DNA from: Mucilaginibacter sp. dw_454
GTDB lineage: Bacteria; Bacteroidota; Bacteroidia; Sphingobacteriales; Sphingobacteriaceae
Direction: 5' to 3'
NCBI RefSeq assembly: GCF_018449775.1
Contig: NZ_JAAVVB010000004.1
Coordinates: 1-64,000, forward strand
DNA: 64,000 nt
Each line of letters begins with the position of its first letter. Positions within the stretch are counted from its first letter, which is position 1. Below are positions 43,856-52,765 of this stretch, in pieces. Made by a program: the position numbers and the translations under genes. The notes under the pieces are model-generated. The model was not told the origin of the DNA, ran no database searches, and was given only the letters and a program-made list of their open reading frames with translations.

Positions 43856-46102
43856 TTAATTAATGAAGGTATATATCTTACCGGTTTGGGTATTAAATCT
43901 ATATTTAAAATCACTACCGCTAGTTGTTTTGATTACGCCCGGTATAGTAGACTTTAACGCACTTAAAGTACGCAACCGGCACTCGCCTCCTGCCAGCGAC
44001 TTGACTACCAGCTTAGTTAGCTTACCGTCTTTCCATTCCATATCAGCAATTTCAAAATCGCCGCGGGCCATGAGGCCTTGCACACTACCGGTGGACCATG
44101 CTTTGGGCAACGCCGGTAAGATCTGGATCTCGTCGGTTTGGCTTTGCAGCAGCATTTCGGCAACGCCGGCAGTATAACCAAAGTTACCATCGATCTGAAA
44201 TGGCGGATGCGCACATAACAGGTTGGCATAGATCCCGCCACCGTTATTGTAGTCGATACCGTTGCCACCAACAGGTGTAATGAAGTTAGAAATGATGGTA
44301 TGTGCATGATCGCCATCTTGCAGCCGCGCCCAAAAGTTGATCTTCCAGGCCATTGACCAACCGGTTGATACATCGCCACGAGCCAACAAGCTCACTTTAG
44401 CCGCTTGCGCCAGTTCAGGTGTTTTAATGGTGCTGATCTGCCTGCCCGGATGCAAGCCGAACAGGTGCGATGCATGGCGATGTGTATCTTTAGGATCATC
44501 TCGATCGGTTTCCCACTCTTGTAGCTGCCCCCATTTGCCAATCTTTGGTTTCAACAGGTGATCCTTCAGGTCGGCGATATGGTCGCGATAGGTTTTGTCT
44601 ATGCCCAGCGCATCTGCAGATTCAATGTAATTGGTAAACAGATCATAAACGATCATCTGGTCGTAGGTCACACCGTCTTCTGTCGGGCCATGCTCCGGCG
44701 ACCAGCCCATTGGCGATACCAAAGTACCATCCGGGCGATGCTTGAGGTGATCGTCCCAAAACTCAGAGATCTCTTTCAGTATAGGATAAGCAAAGTTCTT
44801 TAAATAGCTCTTGTCTTTAGTAAAAGCATAATGCTCCCAGATAGCCTGGGCATACCAGGCGCTGGCCGGTGGGTTCCATAAATAGCTTTCGCCGCCCATG
44901 GGGTTACTTTCGGTGCGCAGTGTCCAGCCGCGTACGCCGGGGTACTCCTTTTGTGTATTGATCTTCCTGATCTCGCGGATAGCGTTAATATGATCCAGAT
45001 ACGGAATGGCACACTCCGATAAATTAGTCGGTTCGGCCGGCCAATAGTTCATTTGGATGTTGATGTTGGTATGGTAATCGCCACCCCATGGCGGGTTATT
45101 GCTGTCGTTCCAAAGGCCTTGCAAATTAGCCGGTAGCCCGCCTTTGCGCGATGAACTAATGAGCAGGTATCTGCCATATTGGAATATAGTTGCTTCCAGG
45201 TCCGGGTCTAAAGTCTTTTTATAGTTGACCAATCGTTGAACGGTGGGTAGCATTAAGGTCGAGAATGGCGTCGCACCCAAGTTCAAATGCACACGGCCGT
45301 ATAAGTGTTGATAGTCGGCAATGTGTCTTTGCAATAGCACAGCATAAGGTTTAACATTATCAGACTTAAGGATACTATCGATTTTAATAGACGGTGCCTG
45401 GCCTCGCCAATGTGTAGCACGACTGTTATTAAAATCAGTAGCAGCAGTAAACAGAATCGTGATTACGTCAGCTTTGCTTATCTTCAATTCATCGCCTTCG
45501 GTACCATCCGTTTGCTTGCTCAAAGTGCCGCCTTCCAGTTTTACTAATGCAGTGGCTTGATATTGCATACCGCTTGACAGCTTGCCGCTAAACGTTAAAC
45601 GATTGCCGTTTGCAGTTGCGGTATTCATACGCTCGTCTTTTAAATGCAGAAGACCAGACAATGCTCCCTTTTTACTGGCAGTATAGCGTAGCACCATCAC
45701 CTTATCCGGAAAGCTGCAAAAGTATTCGCGTTTGTATTTGATACCGCCTTTGGTATAAGTTGTGGTATGTATTGCACGGCTCAGATCCAGTTCTCGACGG
45801 TAGTCCGCGGGGATGTCGCTTTCTGGCGCATTATTGAAATCGATCAGCAAATTACCGAACGCCTGATATGCGCCACGGTTTTGCTCGTCGCCCACCCAAA
45901 GTGTATTGTCATTAAATTGAATCCGTTCCTGGCTAATCCCACTGAAGATCATCCCGCCTATGCGGCCGTTACCAATAGGATAGGCATCCGTCATCCAGGC
46001 TTTTGCGGGCTGGTTATCCCACATTTTTTGAGCTTGGGCGTTGCCAATAATCGATAATAATGCGATGCCCGTAACGAACAATCTATGGCTGATCAGCTTC
46101 AT
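43856..46102 (-). CDS. GH95 alpha-L-fucosidase-like glycoside hydrolase
   Basis: Signal peptide (about 1-24, GNAQAQ). Family 95 blocks are clear: N-terminal beta-sandwich starting MWDNQPAKAWMTDAYPIGNG, the NINIQMNYWPAE motif whose two Asn activate water in GH95, the general acid in GWSPEHGPTEDG, and DGNFGYTAGVAEML near the end. The family includes 1,2-alpha-L-fucosidases and alpha-L-galactosidases. At 748 residues it is slightly shorter than usual. The neighbouring FucP-type symporter supports fucose release. It sits 79 bp after the GxGYxYP gene on the same strand, with its own -7 box. Confidence 0.9.
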   Translation of the reverse strand: MKLISHRLFVTGIALLSIIGNAQAQKMWDNQPAKAWMTDAYPIGNGRIGGMIFSGISQERIQFNDNTLWVGDEQNRGAYQAFGNLLIDFNNAPESDIPADYRRELDLSRAIHTTTYTKGGIKYKREYFCSFPDKVMVLRYTASKKGALSGLLHLKDERMNTATANGNRLTFSGKLSSGMQYQATALVKLEGGTLSKQTDGTEGDELKISKADVITILFTAATDFNNSRATHWRGQAPSIKIDSILKSDNVKPYAVLLQRHIADYQHLYGRVHLNLGATPFSTLMLPTVQRLVNYKKTLDPDLEATIFQYGRYLLISSSRKGGLPANLQGLWNDSNNPPWGGDYHTNINIQMNYWPAEPTNLSECAIPYLDHINAIREIRKINTQKEYPGVRGWTLRTESNPMGGESYLWNPPASAWYAQAIWEHYAFTKDKSYLKNFAYPILKEISEFWDDHLKHRPDGTLVSPMGWSPEHGPTEDGVTYDQMIVYDLFTNYIESADALGIDKTYRDHIADLKDHLLKPKIGKWGQLQEWETDRDDPKDTHRHASHLFGLHPGRQISTIKTPELAQAAKVSLLARGDVSTGWSMAWKINFWARLQDGDHAHTIISNFITPVGGNGIDYNNGGGIYANLLCAHPPFQIDGNFGYTAGVAEMLLQSQTDEIQILPALPKAWSTGSVQGLMARGDFEIADMEWKDGKLTKLVVKSLAGGECRLRTLSALKSTIPGVIKTTSGSDFKYRFNTQTGKIYTFIN

Positions 46103-46131
46103 GTGTGCTAATTTAGTATAATGGTATCTGT

Positions 46132-46139
46132 CAAAACTA
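46132..46139 (-). promoter_or_regulatory. -7 box for the GH95 gene
   Basis: TAGTTTTG on the minus strand matches TAnnTTTG, about 30 bp before the start and after the GxGYxYP stop. It suggests the fucosidase can be transcribed on its own. No clear -33 box. Confidence 0.4.
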
Positions 46140-46181
46140 AATGATTATGGCATTGGTTTATTCAGCCTTTTATGCATTTCA

Positions 46182-48086
46182 TTACTTGATTTTGCCTTTA
46201 GCCGCATCAGGGTTTTGCTTCAGGTAGATACGGTACAACTCAAAGAAATCTGGCGCGGTAAGCAATTCAATGTTAGGATCCAACTTCTTTAATTCGGCCA
46301 CTACCTGCACATACCATGATGGACTCTTCAATATATTACGGAACCAATGGAACGGCACCTTACGATCACGGATCCTATCATAAACCATCCGGGCGGCTAC
46401 CTTGGGATCGTCCTGGTTCACATCAGCGTCCGACCGCATTACCGGCATATCGCCATGCAACAAAGTAAGCGGCACTTTTTGCGGTACAATCCCATTCGGA
46501 CTAAAAGCCGCGTAAGCATCCAGTCCCTTTTGATTTAGCGGCGGCGCCTGTCCGTCAATGATAAAGCCGGTTATGGTTAACCCCCATTGCTGGTAATAAG
46601 GCTTGTTGTGGGCTACCCAGGCATCCAGGCCATCAGGCAAACCAGATATCGGCCTTGGTACCTGCAGCATACCTGGCATTAAATAGCCCGCGCCATTATC
46701 CGCGGCAGCGAAATAATCATTAGCGCTTGCCGTTTCGCGGCGGTAATCTAACGCCATCGGTACACGCTCGGCTAATACCGGGCTAATGCACCACATCATC
46801 GGCACTTTACCACGGTCGGGGCTGTCCCATAAAGTCGGCGTAGTTTGTGATACCCACGATGAAGCATCATAATCGCCCACATAAAATATCAGGAAGTTGC
46901 GTCCCTTGTAGTCGATCTTACCATCTGCCGTTAAATAGCCTTTTTTTTGTAATTCGGCAGGCGTTGTCCAGTTTTGTTTGTATTCTTTTTTAAGCGGATA
47001 GTGCTGCCAGAACGAGGCATTAGCCAATGCCCCATAACCAATAGCATCGGCGTCCTTAAAAGCGTTGTATGCGCTTATGATACGCGAGTACTCCCACTCC
47101 GTTGCAACATCCTCGTGCTTGCCATTAGCGTGTTGGGTATACTTAAACGCCCACGGTGGGAAGCCGCCCAGGTAAGCATAATCTTTGCCTTTGTTTTGGT
47201 TATAAGCAGTGAGCAAAATCTCTTTTAAAGTATTTACGTCTGTCCCCACAGCCTGACCGGGATCATCAGTAGCAGGCTCGTCCGCCCAGGGACTCAAATC
47301 AAAAAAGAAACCACGTCGACTGATAAAGAAATCGTGATTAGACAACGTATGATGATTATGATTAACCAGGAAAGGCTGTTTCAACCATTGCTGATCGATA
47401 TAATAAGCGCCGTATTTAGTATTGACCCTGCCGGTCTTCATATACTTTTCCAGGAACCATAGATAGGCATCGTCCTTAGCAGAGCCGCTTGATGCACGCG
47501 TTGTACCTGGAATTGTTCCCTTTCCGGTAAAGATTGATGAGCCATCTTTATTAACCAAGCTGATACGCACCGGGATTTTCGGTCCGCTGGTTATGATCTT
47601 TGAATACAAACTTTCAGGGTCTGTATCGTATCGTACAACAATTAAATCTTCCACGCCAGCTATCGATGAAGCTACGTTACTGGTTGCTGCCACGTTTGGA
47701 TCATAAATAACAGCACCCTTAATTTTATTTCTATAGGCCGATATAACATCCACCACATTCTGATACAGCACGGTATCGCGCTTGCTTAGCCATTTACCCG
47801 GCGCGCGATATTTGTTCCACCAGTATCTGTCGATATCGGCACTACCGTTCTTAATCAGGAAGATATAAAGCTGCGGCGTGTTTCTGTTTACAATACCTTG
47901 CAACGAAGCTATGGTATGTACATAATCCCAGGCATTGTTAATAGCACGCTGATCTCCCTTTTCAAACTGTAAAGTAAAACCCAAGTCTATCATCCCGACA
48001 GGCGGCAGTTTTTTCGATTGAGCTACAACGGTATAAAGACTCGAAACAACCAGCACAAAAGCCAGCACAAATACGCTTTTTTTCAT
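46182..48086 (-). CDS. GxGYxYP domain protein, putative secreted glycan-related protein
   Basis: Signal peptide (about 1-22, YTVVAQS). The family signature appears as NGAGYLMPG near residue 470. The N-terminal domain contains LQGIVNRNTPQLYI, typical of GxGYxYP N-terminal domains. Proteins of this family occur in Bacteroidota polysaccharide loci as predicted hydrolases without a proven activity. The 634 residues are usual. It is divergent from the FucP-type gene and upstream of the GH95 gene, so a role in handling fucose-containing glycans is inferred. Confidence 0.85.
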   Translation of the reverse strand: MKKSVFVLAFVLVVSSLYTVVAQSKKLPPVGMIDLGFTLQFEKGDQRAINNAWDYVHTIASLQGIVNRNTPQLYIFLIKNGSADIDRYWWNKYRAPGKWLSKRDTVLYQNVVDVISAYRNKIKGAVIYDPNVAATSNVASSIAGVEDLIVVRYDTDPESLYSKIITSGPKIPVRISLVNKDGSSIFTGKGTIPGTTRASSGSAKDDAYLWFLEKYMKTGRVNTKYGAYYIDQQWLKQPFLVNHNHHTLSNHDFFISRRGFFFDLSPWADEPATDDPGQAVGTDVNTLKEILLTAYNQNKGKDYAYLGGFPPWAFKYTQHANGKHEDVATEWEYSRIISAYNAFKDADAIGYGALANASFWQHYPLKKEYKQNWTTPAELQKKGYLTADGKIDYKGRNFLIFYVGDYDASSWVSQTTPTLWDSPDRGKVPMMWCISPVLAERVPMALDYRRETASANDYFAAADNGAGYLMPGMLQVPRPISGLPDGLDAWVAHNKPYYQQWGLTITGFIIDGQAPPLNQKGLDAYAAFSPNGIVPQKVPLTLLHGDMPVMRSDADVNQDDPKVAARMVYDRIRDRKVPFHWFRNILKSPSWYVQVVAELKKLDPNIELLTAPDFFELYRIYLKQNPDAAKGKIK

Positions 48087-48111
48087 CGACAGAAAGTATA
48101 ATTGGTATTAC

Positions 48112-48119
48112 CAAATGTA
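48112..48119 (-). promoter_or_regulatory. -7 box for the GxGYxYP gene
   Basis: TACATTTG on the minus strand matches TAnnTTTG, 25 bp before the start. No -33 box at the normal distance. Confidence 0.4.
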
Positions 48120-48275
48120 AGCTTTACCAACAATTATTTAATGTGGCTTTTATTATGATATGCTAGATAAAATTTGTTTTTTTGGCTTAGATATAAATTA
48201 TTGCCCAACCAGCGGGCACTTATAACCAATTTTAACTATTAAACACCTTTTATTCATAATACTTACTGATGCATC

Positions 48276-48295
48276 AATTGCAGTGTCTTGCAATT
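48276..48295 (+). promoter_or_regulatory. Inverted repeat upstream of the FucP-type gene
   Basis: AATTGCA (48276-48282), 6 nt and TGCAATT (48289-48295) form a 7-bp perfect inverted repeat, 25 bp before the start and within the divergent spacer of the fucose locus. A likely regulator binding site. No regulator gene is present locally. Confidence 0.45.
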
Positions 48296-48319
48296 AATTC
48301 AACTTAACCAATTAAACAA

Positions 48320-49561
48320 ATGAGCCAAAAAGCAGCATTTACCGAGAAGAAATTCGTTGTTACCTTAATTTTTGTCACGTCGCTATTCCTGATGTGGGGC
48401 GTATTGCACTCTATGAGTGACATATTGAACAAACACTTTCAAACCGTATTAAATATCTCAATTGGCGATTCAGGATTAATTCAGTTTTCTGTTTTCGGCG
48501 CCTATTTTGTCATGAGTATCCCTGCTGGTTTATTCATGAAGAAGTACGGCTATAAACCAGGCGTGATTTTGGGCTTATTGCTCTTTGCAGCAGGCTTGTT
48601 TTTATTTGTACCTGCGGCTAATGCAGCATCATTTACTTTTTTCAGGATTGCATTATTTATAGTAGGCTGCGGTATGGCTACTTTAGAAACAGTTGCTCAC
48701 CCTTTCGCCGCTTCGCTTGGTGACCAACGCTCCAGCGACCTGCGCGTAAACTTTGCGCAAACTTTTAATGCGGTAGGTACCATTATCGGCCCGCTGATTG
48801 GTGGCTTCTTTTTGCTAGGTGGCGATACAGTAAAAAACACAGATCTTACTTCGGTTAAAACCCTTTACGTAAGCATTGGCATTGTAGTATTATTAATAGC
48901 TGTAGCGTTTGTGTTCTTAAAGATCCCAGCGTTAACAGATCCTCACGAGGTTGTACATTCTGACGACCCAGAAGCAGTTAATGTAGATGTAGCTCCACAA
49001 AAACCGTTGATACAACACAGTCATTTTGTATGGGCATGCGCCGCGCAATTTTTCAACGTTGCTGCACAAGCAGGCACCTGGGCATTCTTTATCAATTACG
49101 GCACTAATGTTATGCATTTTAGCGATACCAAAGCAGCTTACTTTTTTAGTTTATTTATGGTAATGATGCTAGTTGGCCGTATTGTTGGCACATCGTTGAT
49201 GACTGTTATAGCACCTAATAAATTATTAGCAACATTTGCCGCCGGTAGCATTGTAATGTGCCTGATTGTTGCACAACATTTAGGCTGGACATCGTACATT
49301 GCGCTGCTGATGATCAACTTTTTCTTCAGCATTATGTTCCCTACCATCTTTAGTTTAGGATTGAAAAACCTGGGCGCCAATACCCAAAAAGCTTCATCTT
49401 TCATTGCAATGGGTGTTGTGGGCGGTGCGTTCTTCCCGTACATTATGGGCCAGGTGGCTAATCATAATGTGGCACAGGCTTACTATATGCCAATTATTTG
49501 CTACGTGGTGATCTTCCTTTTCGGCTTCAAATTCTATAAAGTTAAAACCGCAAAAGCTTAA
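48320..49561 (+). CDS. fucP: L-fucose:H+ symporter-type MFS permease
   Basis: Twelve-helix major facilitator of the FucP family, importing L-fucose or related sugars with protons. Residues known to matter in E. coli FucP are kept: Asp in MSDIL (Asp34), Glu in ATLETVAHPF (Glu123) and Asn in RVNFAQTFN. At 413 residues it is complete. It is divergent from the GxGYxYP-GH95 genes across a 233-bp spacer that holds an inverted repeat. Specificity for fucose, rather than another deoxyhexose or glucose/galactose, is inferred from the neighbours. Confidence 0.85.
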   Translation: MSQKAAFTEKKFVVTLIFVTSLFLMWGVLHSMSDILNKHFQTVLNISIGDSGLIQFSVFGAYFVMSIPAGLFMKKYGYKPGVILGLLLFAAGLFLFVPAANAASFTFFRIALFIVGCGMATLETVAHPFAASLGDQRSSDLRVNFAQTFNAVGTIIGPLIGGFFLLGGDTVKNTDLTSVKTLYVSIGIVVLLIAVAFVFLKIPALTDPHEVVHSDDPEAVNVDVAPQKPLIQHSHFVWACAAQFFNVAAQAGTWAFFINYGTNVMHFSDTKAAYFFSLFMVMMLVGRIVGTSLMTVIAPNKLLATFAAGSIVMCLIVAQHLGWTSYIALLMINFFFSIMFPTIFSLGLKNLGANTQKASSFIAMGVVGGAFFPYIMGQVANHNVAQAYYMPIICYVVIFLFGFKFYKVKTAKA

Positions 49562-49583
49562 GCTTTTCAAGTATAAATCATTG

Positions 49584-49614
49584 AAAGCCCGAACCATATG
49601 GTTTGGGCTTTTTT
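49584..49614 (+). terminator. Terminator of the FucP-type gene
   Basis: AAAGCCCGAACCAT / ATGGTTTGGGCTTT (one mismatch) followed by a T-run and GTTT. Confidence 0.85.
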
Positions 49615-49654
49615 GTTTAAAATAAATTTATTTTCAAAAAAATCAACCTACCTA

Positions 49655-49684
49655 TTGCATCGTACGAAAACTTTCCTACCTTTG
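49655..49684 (+). promoter_or_regulatory. Promoter of the blaI-like operon with leaderless start
   Basis: TTG (49655-49657), 19 nt and TACCTTTG (49677-49684) match the consensus. Only 4 nt separate the -7 box from the ATG at 49689, so the transcript probably begins at or next to the A of the ATG. Confidence 0.65.
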
Positions 49685-49688
49685 ATTT

Positions 49689-50096
49689 ATGGAACACCCA
49701 AATAACGACGAAATCAAGAAAGCCGAGCCCACCAAGGCCGAGTTGGAAATATTACAGGTATTGTGGCAGCACGGCCCGTCAACCGTTCGTTTTGTAAATG
49801 ATGCATTGATAGCGCAGCGCGATGTTGCTTACACCTCTACCCTAAAGCTCATGCAGATCATGGCCGACAAGGGAATCCTGAAAAGAGATGAGAGCCAGAT
49901 GAAACACATTTATCATGTGGTTGAGGCCAAGGAGAAAACTCAGCATCAGCTGTTAGATCGTTTTGTAGATTCTGTTTACCAGGGATCGTCAAGCAAACTG
50001 GTCATGCAGTTGCTGGGCAACAAAAAAGCAACCAAAGAAGAGTTAGAAGGCATCCGCAAAATGCTGGACGAAATTGAGAAGACCAATAATCAATAA
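49689..50096 (+). CDS. BlaI/MecI-family transcriptional repressor
   Basis: Winged-helix repressor of 135 residues. The pattern TKAELEILQVLWQHGPSTVRF and AYTSTLKLMQIMADKGILKR gives the DNA-binding wing, and the tail holds dimerisation helices. BlaI proteins keep an operon off until cleaved through a partner M56 protease. Here the partner gene starts 18 bp downstream. No beta-lactamase is present, so the target is more likely the operon itself with its barrel protein. No internal Met offers another start. Confidence 0.93.
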   Translation: MEHPNNDEIKKAEPTKAELEILQVLWQHGPSTVRFVNDALIAQRDVAYTSTLKLMQIMADKGILKRDESQMKHIYHVVEAKEKTQHQLLDRFVDSVYQGSSSKLVMQLLGNKKATKEELEGIRKMLDEIEKTNNQ

Positions 50097-50114
50097 TACT
50101 TAACCTAAATTATT

Positions 50115-52115
50115 ATGGAATTTTTAACCATCACATCATTTGCAACCGACCGCCTTGTTGGCGCGCTTTGCAACACCTTAGTGCATTCATTATGGCAAGG
50201 CCTGATATTGGCAGCCGTAACCGGTTTAATTGTATTGCTTACCCGCAAATCGAGTGCGGCGTTGCGTTACAATTTACTGATATCGGCACTGGCATTATTT
50301 ACTGTTGGGGTTATAATAACCTTTGCAACACAAATGGGCCGGTCAATAACATCACCTGTCAATACGGTGGGTGCGATTAGTAGCCATCTTGAAATTGTGC
50401 GTGTATCATCCACAGCTCCTGTTCAGAGCTTTTCTGAAAGTGTTTTCAGTTATTTAAATGACCATCATAATACCATTGTATTAGTTTGGTTCCTGATCAT
50501 TTGTGCCAAAAGCATCCAGTTAATTGTAGGATTATTAGGCGTACGCAGATTAAAACACACCAACGTGCACCAGGTAAATATTGAATGGTATCAGCGCCTG
50601 CAACAATTGGCAGAAAATCTGAATATTAATAAAAGCATTGCACTGCTTGAATCTGGACTGGCTAAGGTGCCGCTGGTTATCGGCGCATTTAAACCGGTGA
50701 TATTGATCCCGATAGGTTTGATAACTACGTTGAGTATCGAAGAGGTTGAAGCAATTTTGGTACATGAACTTGCTCACATTAAACGTCGCGATTATTTAGT
50801 AAATCTGCTGCAAAGCTTAATGGAGATTGTGTTCTTTTTTAACCCCGCGGTGCTTTGGATCTCACAATTAATTAAAACCGAAAGGGAAAATTGCTGCGAT
50901 GATCTGGCTGTAGCGCAAAGCAGCAACAAGTTGAACTACATCCGTGCGTTAGTATCATGCGAAGAGTACCAGGCTGCTGTTCCGGCCTATGCAATGGGCT
51001 TTGCGGGCGATAAGAATAATAACCTGGTGAGCCGTGTTAAACGCATGGTAAGTAACCGTAACCATACCCTTAATTTATTCGAAAAAACAGCCTTGGCGAT
51101 ATGCCTGGTAATATCTGGATTATGCTTGTCGGCGTTTTCACAAAGAGCAAGAATACACCGCATAACCGATGCGGTAGCTCAAGCTATTAGCCACCGGGAA
51201 GTACAAAGTTTAAAACCGGCAAAACCGGTTGTTCTTTCTTCAGAAACTAAAAAGTTAGCACAGCAAACGCAGTTGTTAAAGGATAACAGTGGAAGCGTAC
51301 AAACGCTTGAAGATGTTTTGCAACCACTGGGCGTAAACAGCACCGGCTGCGGCCCCTGCGATAGCAGTAATATGAATTTGAATACCAGGCTCGACACTAT
51401 AAAAACGCATTTGGGAGCAATTGATACCAAACACGTAATGACTGTTAAAGTCGACCCTGGCGTAGAAGTGAATGTGCCCGCAGGATACAAATACGCTGTC
51501 AAAGCTGCCCCCAATGCCGTAGTAAAGGTGGATGCTAAAGGAGTGACACACGTAACTTCTACTCAGAAAATGAATGTAACTGCTAACGCCAAGGTGAATG
51601 TTATTGCAAATTCACAAGTGAGTGCAAACACAAACTCTAATGTGAGTGTAACTATTGATACGCCGGTAGTTCATGCAGAAACTCACGATGTAGTTTATTC
51701 GGCTAACGGCCAGGCAAATTATGAACCAAACAGGCCTTATAATGCTAGTTCCAGGTTGAATACCTCTATACCGGTTTATTCATCAAACATTACCGGGAAC
51801 TACGTAGTCAGTCGTTTTTCTGTTAATATGCCAGATACCAACAAGAAACCCAAAGCGGTCATAGCTAAATCAGGCAACACTTCCTGGGTTAAAAAAACAA
51901 ACACTAACCTCTATATAAACGCGGGCGACCTGGGCAGCGCCTTGTACGATGCTCATCTCATCAAAGACAAAAAGAATTATAAAGTAACCCTAACCAATAA
52001 AGAGATGGTTATCAATGGTGTAAAACAGCCCGAAAACATACATCAAACTTATCTAAAACAATACCAGAAAGAACTTGGCGACAAAGTGGATGTGGCGATT
52101 GCTGTAACTAATTAA
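50115..52115 (+). CDS. M56 (BlaR1-like) membrane metalloprotease with long extracytoplasmic tail
   Basis: BlaR1/MecR1-type sensor protease. It has membrane helices at about 15-38, 50-70, 110-135 and 318-340, and the zinc site VHELAHIKRRD (His217, Glu218, His221) sits in the cytoplasmic loop. After the last helix, about 320 residues lie outside. There is a low-complexity VNVTANAKVNVIANSQVS-like stretch and then a module of about 140 residues starting near VVYSANGQ. This tail is not a penicillin-binding sensor. The final module is duplicated in the next gene. It probably cleaves the BlaI-like repressor on an unknown signal. Confidence 0.88.
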   Translation: MEFLTITSFATDRLVGALCNTLVHSLWQGLILAAVTGLIVLLTRKSSAALRYNLLISALALFTVGVIITFATQMGRSITSPVNTVGAISSHLEIVRVSSTAPVQSFSESVFSYLNDHHNTIVLVWFLIICAKSIQLIVGLLGVRRLKHTNVHQVNIEWYQRLQQLAENLNINKSIALLESGLAKVPLVIGAFKPVILIPIGLITTLSIEEVEAILVHELAHIKRRDYLVNLLQSLMEIVFFFNPAVLWISQLIKTERENCCDDLAVAQSSNKLNYIRALVSCEEYQAAVPAYAMGFAGDKNNNLVSRVKRMVSNRNHTLNLFEKTALAICLVISGLCLSAFSQRARIHRITDAVAQAISHREVQSLKPAKPVVLSSETKKLAQQTQLLKDNSGSVQTLEDVLQPLGVNSTGCGPCDSSNMNLNTRLDTIKTHLGAIDTKHVMTVKVDPGVEVNVPAGYKYAVKAAPNAVVKVDAKGVTHVTSTQKMNVTANAKVNVIANSQVSANTNSNVSVTIDTPVVHAETHDVVYSANGQANYEPNRPYNASSRLNTSIPVYSSNITGNYVVSRFSVNMPDTNKKPKAVIAKSGNTSWVKKTNTNLYINAGDLGSALYDAHLIKDKKNYKVTLTNKEMVINGVKQPENIHQTYLKQYQKELGDKVDVAIAVTN

Positions 52116-52227
52116 CGCTATAGTCTTCTTATAACAAATTAACCCAAAATCATGAACGCTTTTAAAATGGTTTTATTAACCGTATGGGCTGGCTTTACCT
52201 TAAATTTTGCCCGGGCACAAACCACTT
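51690..52227 (+). repeat. Tandem duplication unit, copy A
   Basis: Covers the last 140 codons of the M56 gene, the 36-bp spacer and the signal-peptide codons of the small gene. TAGTTTATTC at 51691 recurs at 52231, and GCACAAACC at 52215 recurs at 52752, a shift of 537-540 bp. The copies have diverged, as judged by translation. Confidence 0.75.
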
Positions 52228-52652
52228 TTGTAGTTTATTCTGTTAACAGCCAGGGAATCTATGTGCCGAACCGGACTCATAATAATGGCTCCAAGTTAAA
52301 TACTGTTATACCGGCCAATCGTAAGATTTCCGAAAAACATGCAGTAACTCGTTTTTCTGCTATTATGCCCGATACTAACAAGAAAACAGCTACTAAGGCA
52401 CACTTAAATGCAAACTATTCAAGGCCCGAAATCTACATATCCCAACCAAAACCTGCCCCGGTGGATATTAGCGACCTGTTGCTTGATGCTCATCTGATTA
52501 ACAACAAAAAGAATTTTGACATCATTTTAAACAACAAGGAATTTGCTGTTAATGGTGTTAAGCAGCCTGAGAGCGTCCATCAAACATTTCTTAAACGATA
52601 CCAGACCGATCCTGGCGATAATGTATACGTGGCGATTTCTGTAACTAATTAA
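52152..52652 (+). CDS. Small secreted protein duplicated from the M56 tail
   Basis: 166 residues. The signal peptide (FNFARAQTT-like end, residues 1-24) closely resembles that of the following barrel gene (both -FKxVLLxVW-). Residues 25-166 resemble the last 140 residues of the M56 protein: VVYSVNSQG, PNRTHNNGSKLNT, RFSAIMPDTNKK, DAHLINNKKNF, VNGVKQPESVHQTFLKRYQ and the end VAISVTN. The gene is thus a chimera of its two neighbours, made by one tandem duplication. It is an exported free version of the sensor tail. Function unknown. It could compete with the protease for a ligand or partner. Confidence 0.8.
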   Translation: MNAFKMVLLTVWAGFTLNFARAQTTFVVYSVNSQGIYVPNRTHNNGSKLNTVIPANRKISEKHAVTRFSAIMPDTNKKTATKAHLNANYSRPEIYISQPKPAPVDISDLLLDAHLINNKKNFDIILNNKEFAVNGVKQPESVHQTFLKRYQTDPGDNVYVAISVTN

Positions 52653-52765
52653 TATTATCGTCGTCTTATAACAAACTAACTTATTATCATGAAAATTTTT
52701 AAAACGGTTTTATTAGCCGTGTGGATATGCTTTGCATTCAATTTCGCGCAGGCACAAACCACCGG
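52228..52765 (+). repeat. Tandem duplication unit, copy B
   Basis: Covers the body of the small gene, a 36-bp spacer of the same length as in copy A with similar sequence (CTTATAACAAA...TAAC), and the signal-peptide codons of the barrel gene. Confidence 0.75.

Noticed and set aside
49689..52115. Beta-lactam resistance locus suspected from BlaI/BlaR1-like genes
   Set aside because: No beta-lactamase or penicillin-binding sensor domain is present. The downstream gene is an outer-membrane barrel.
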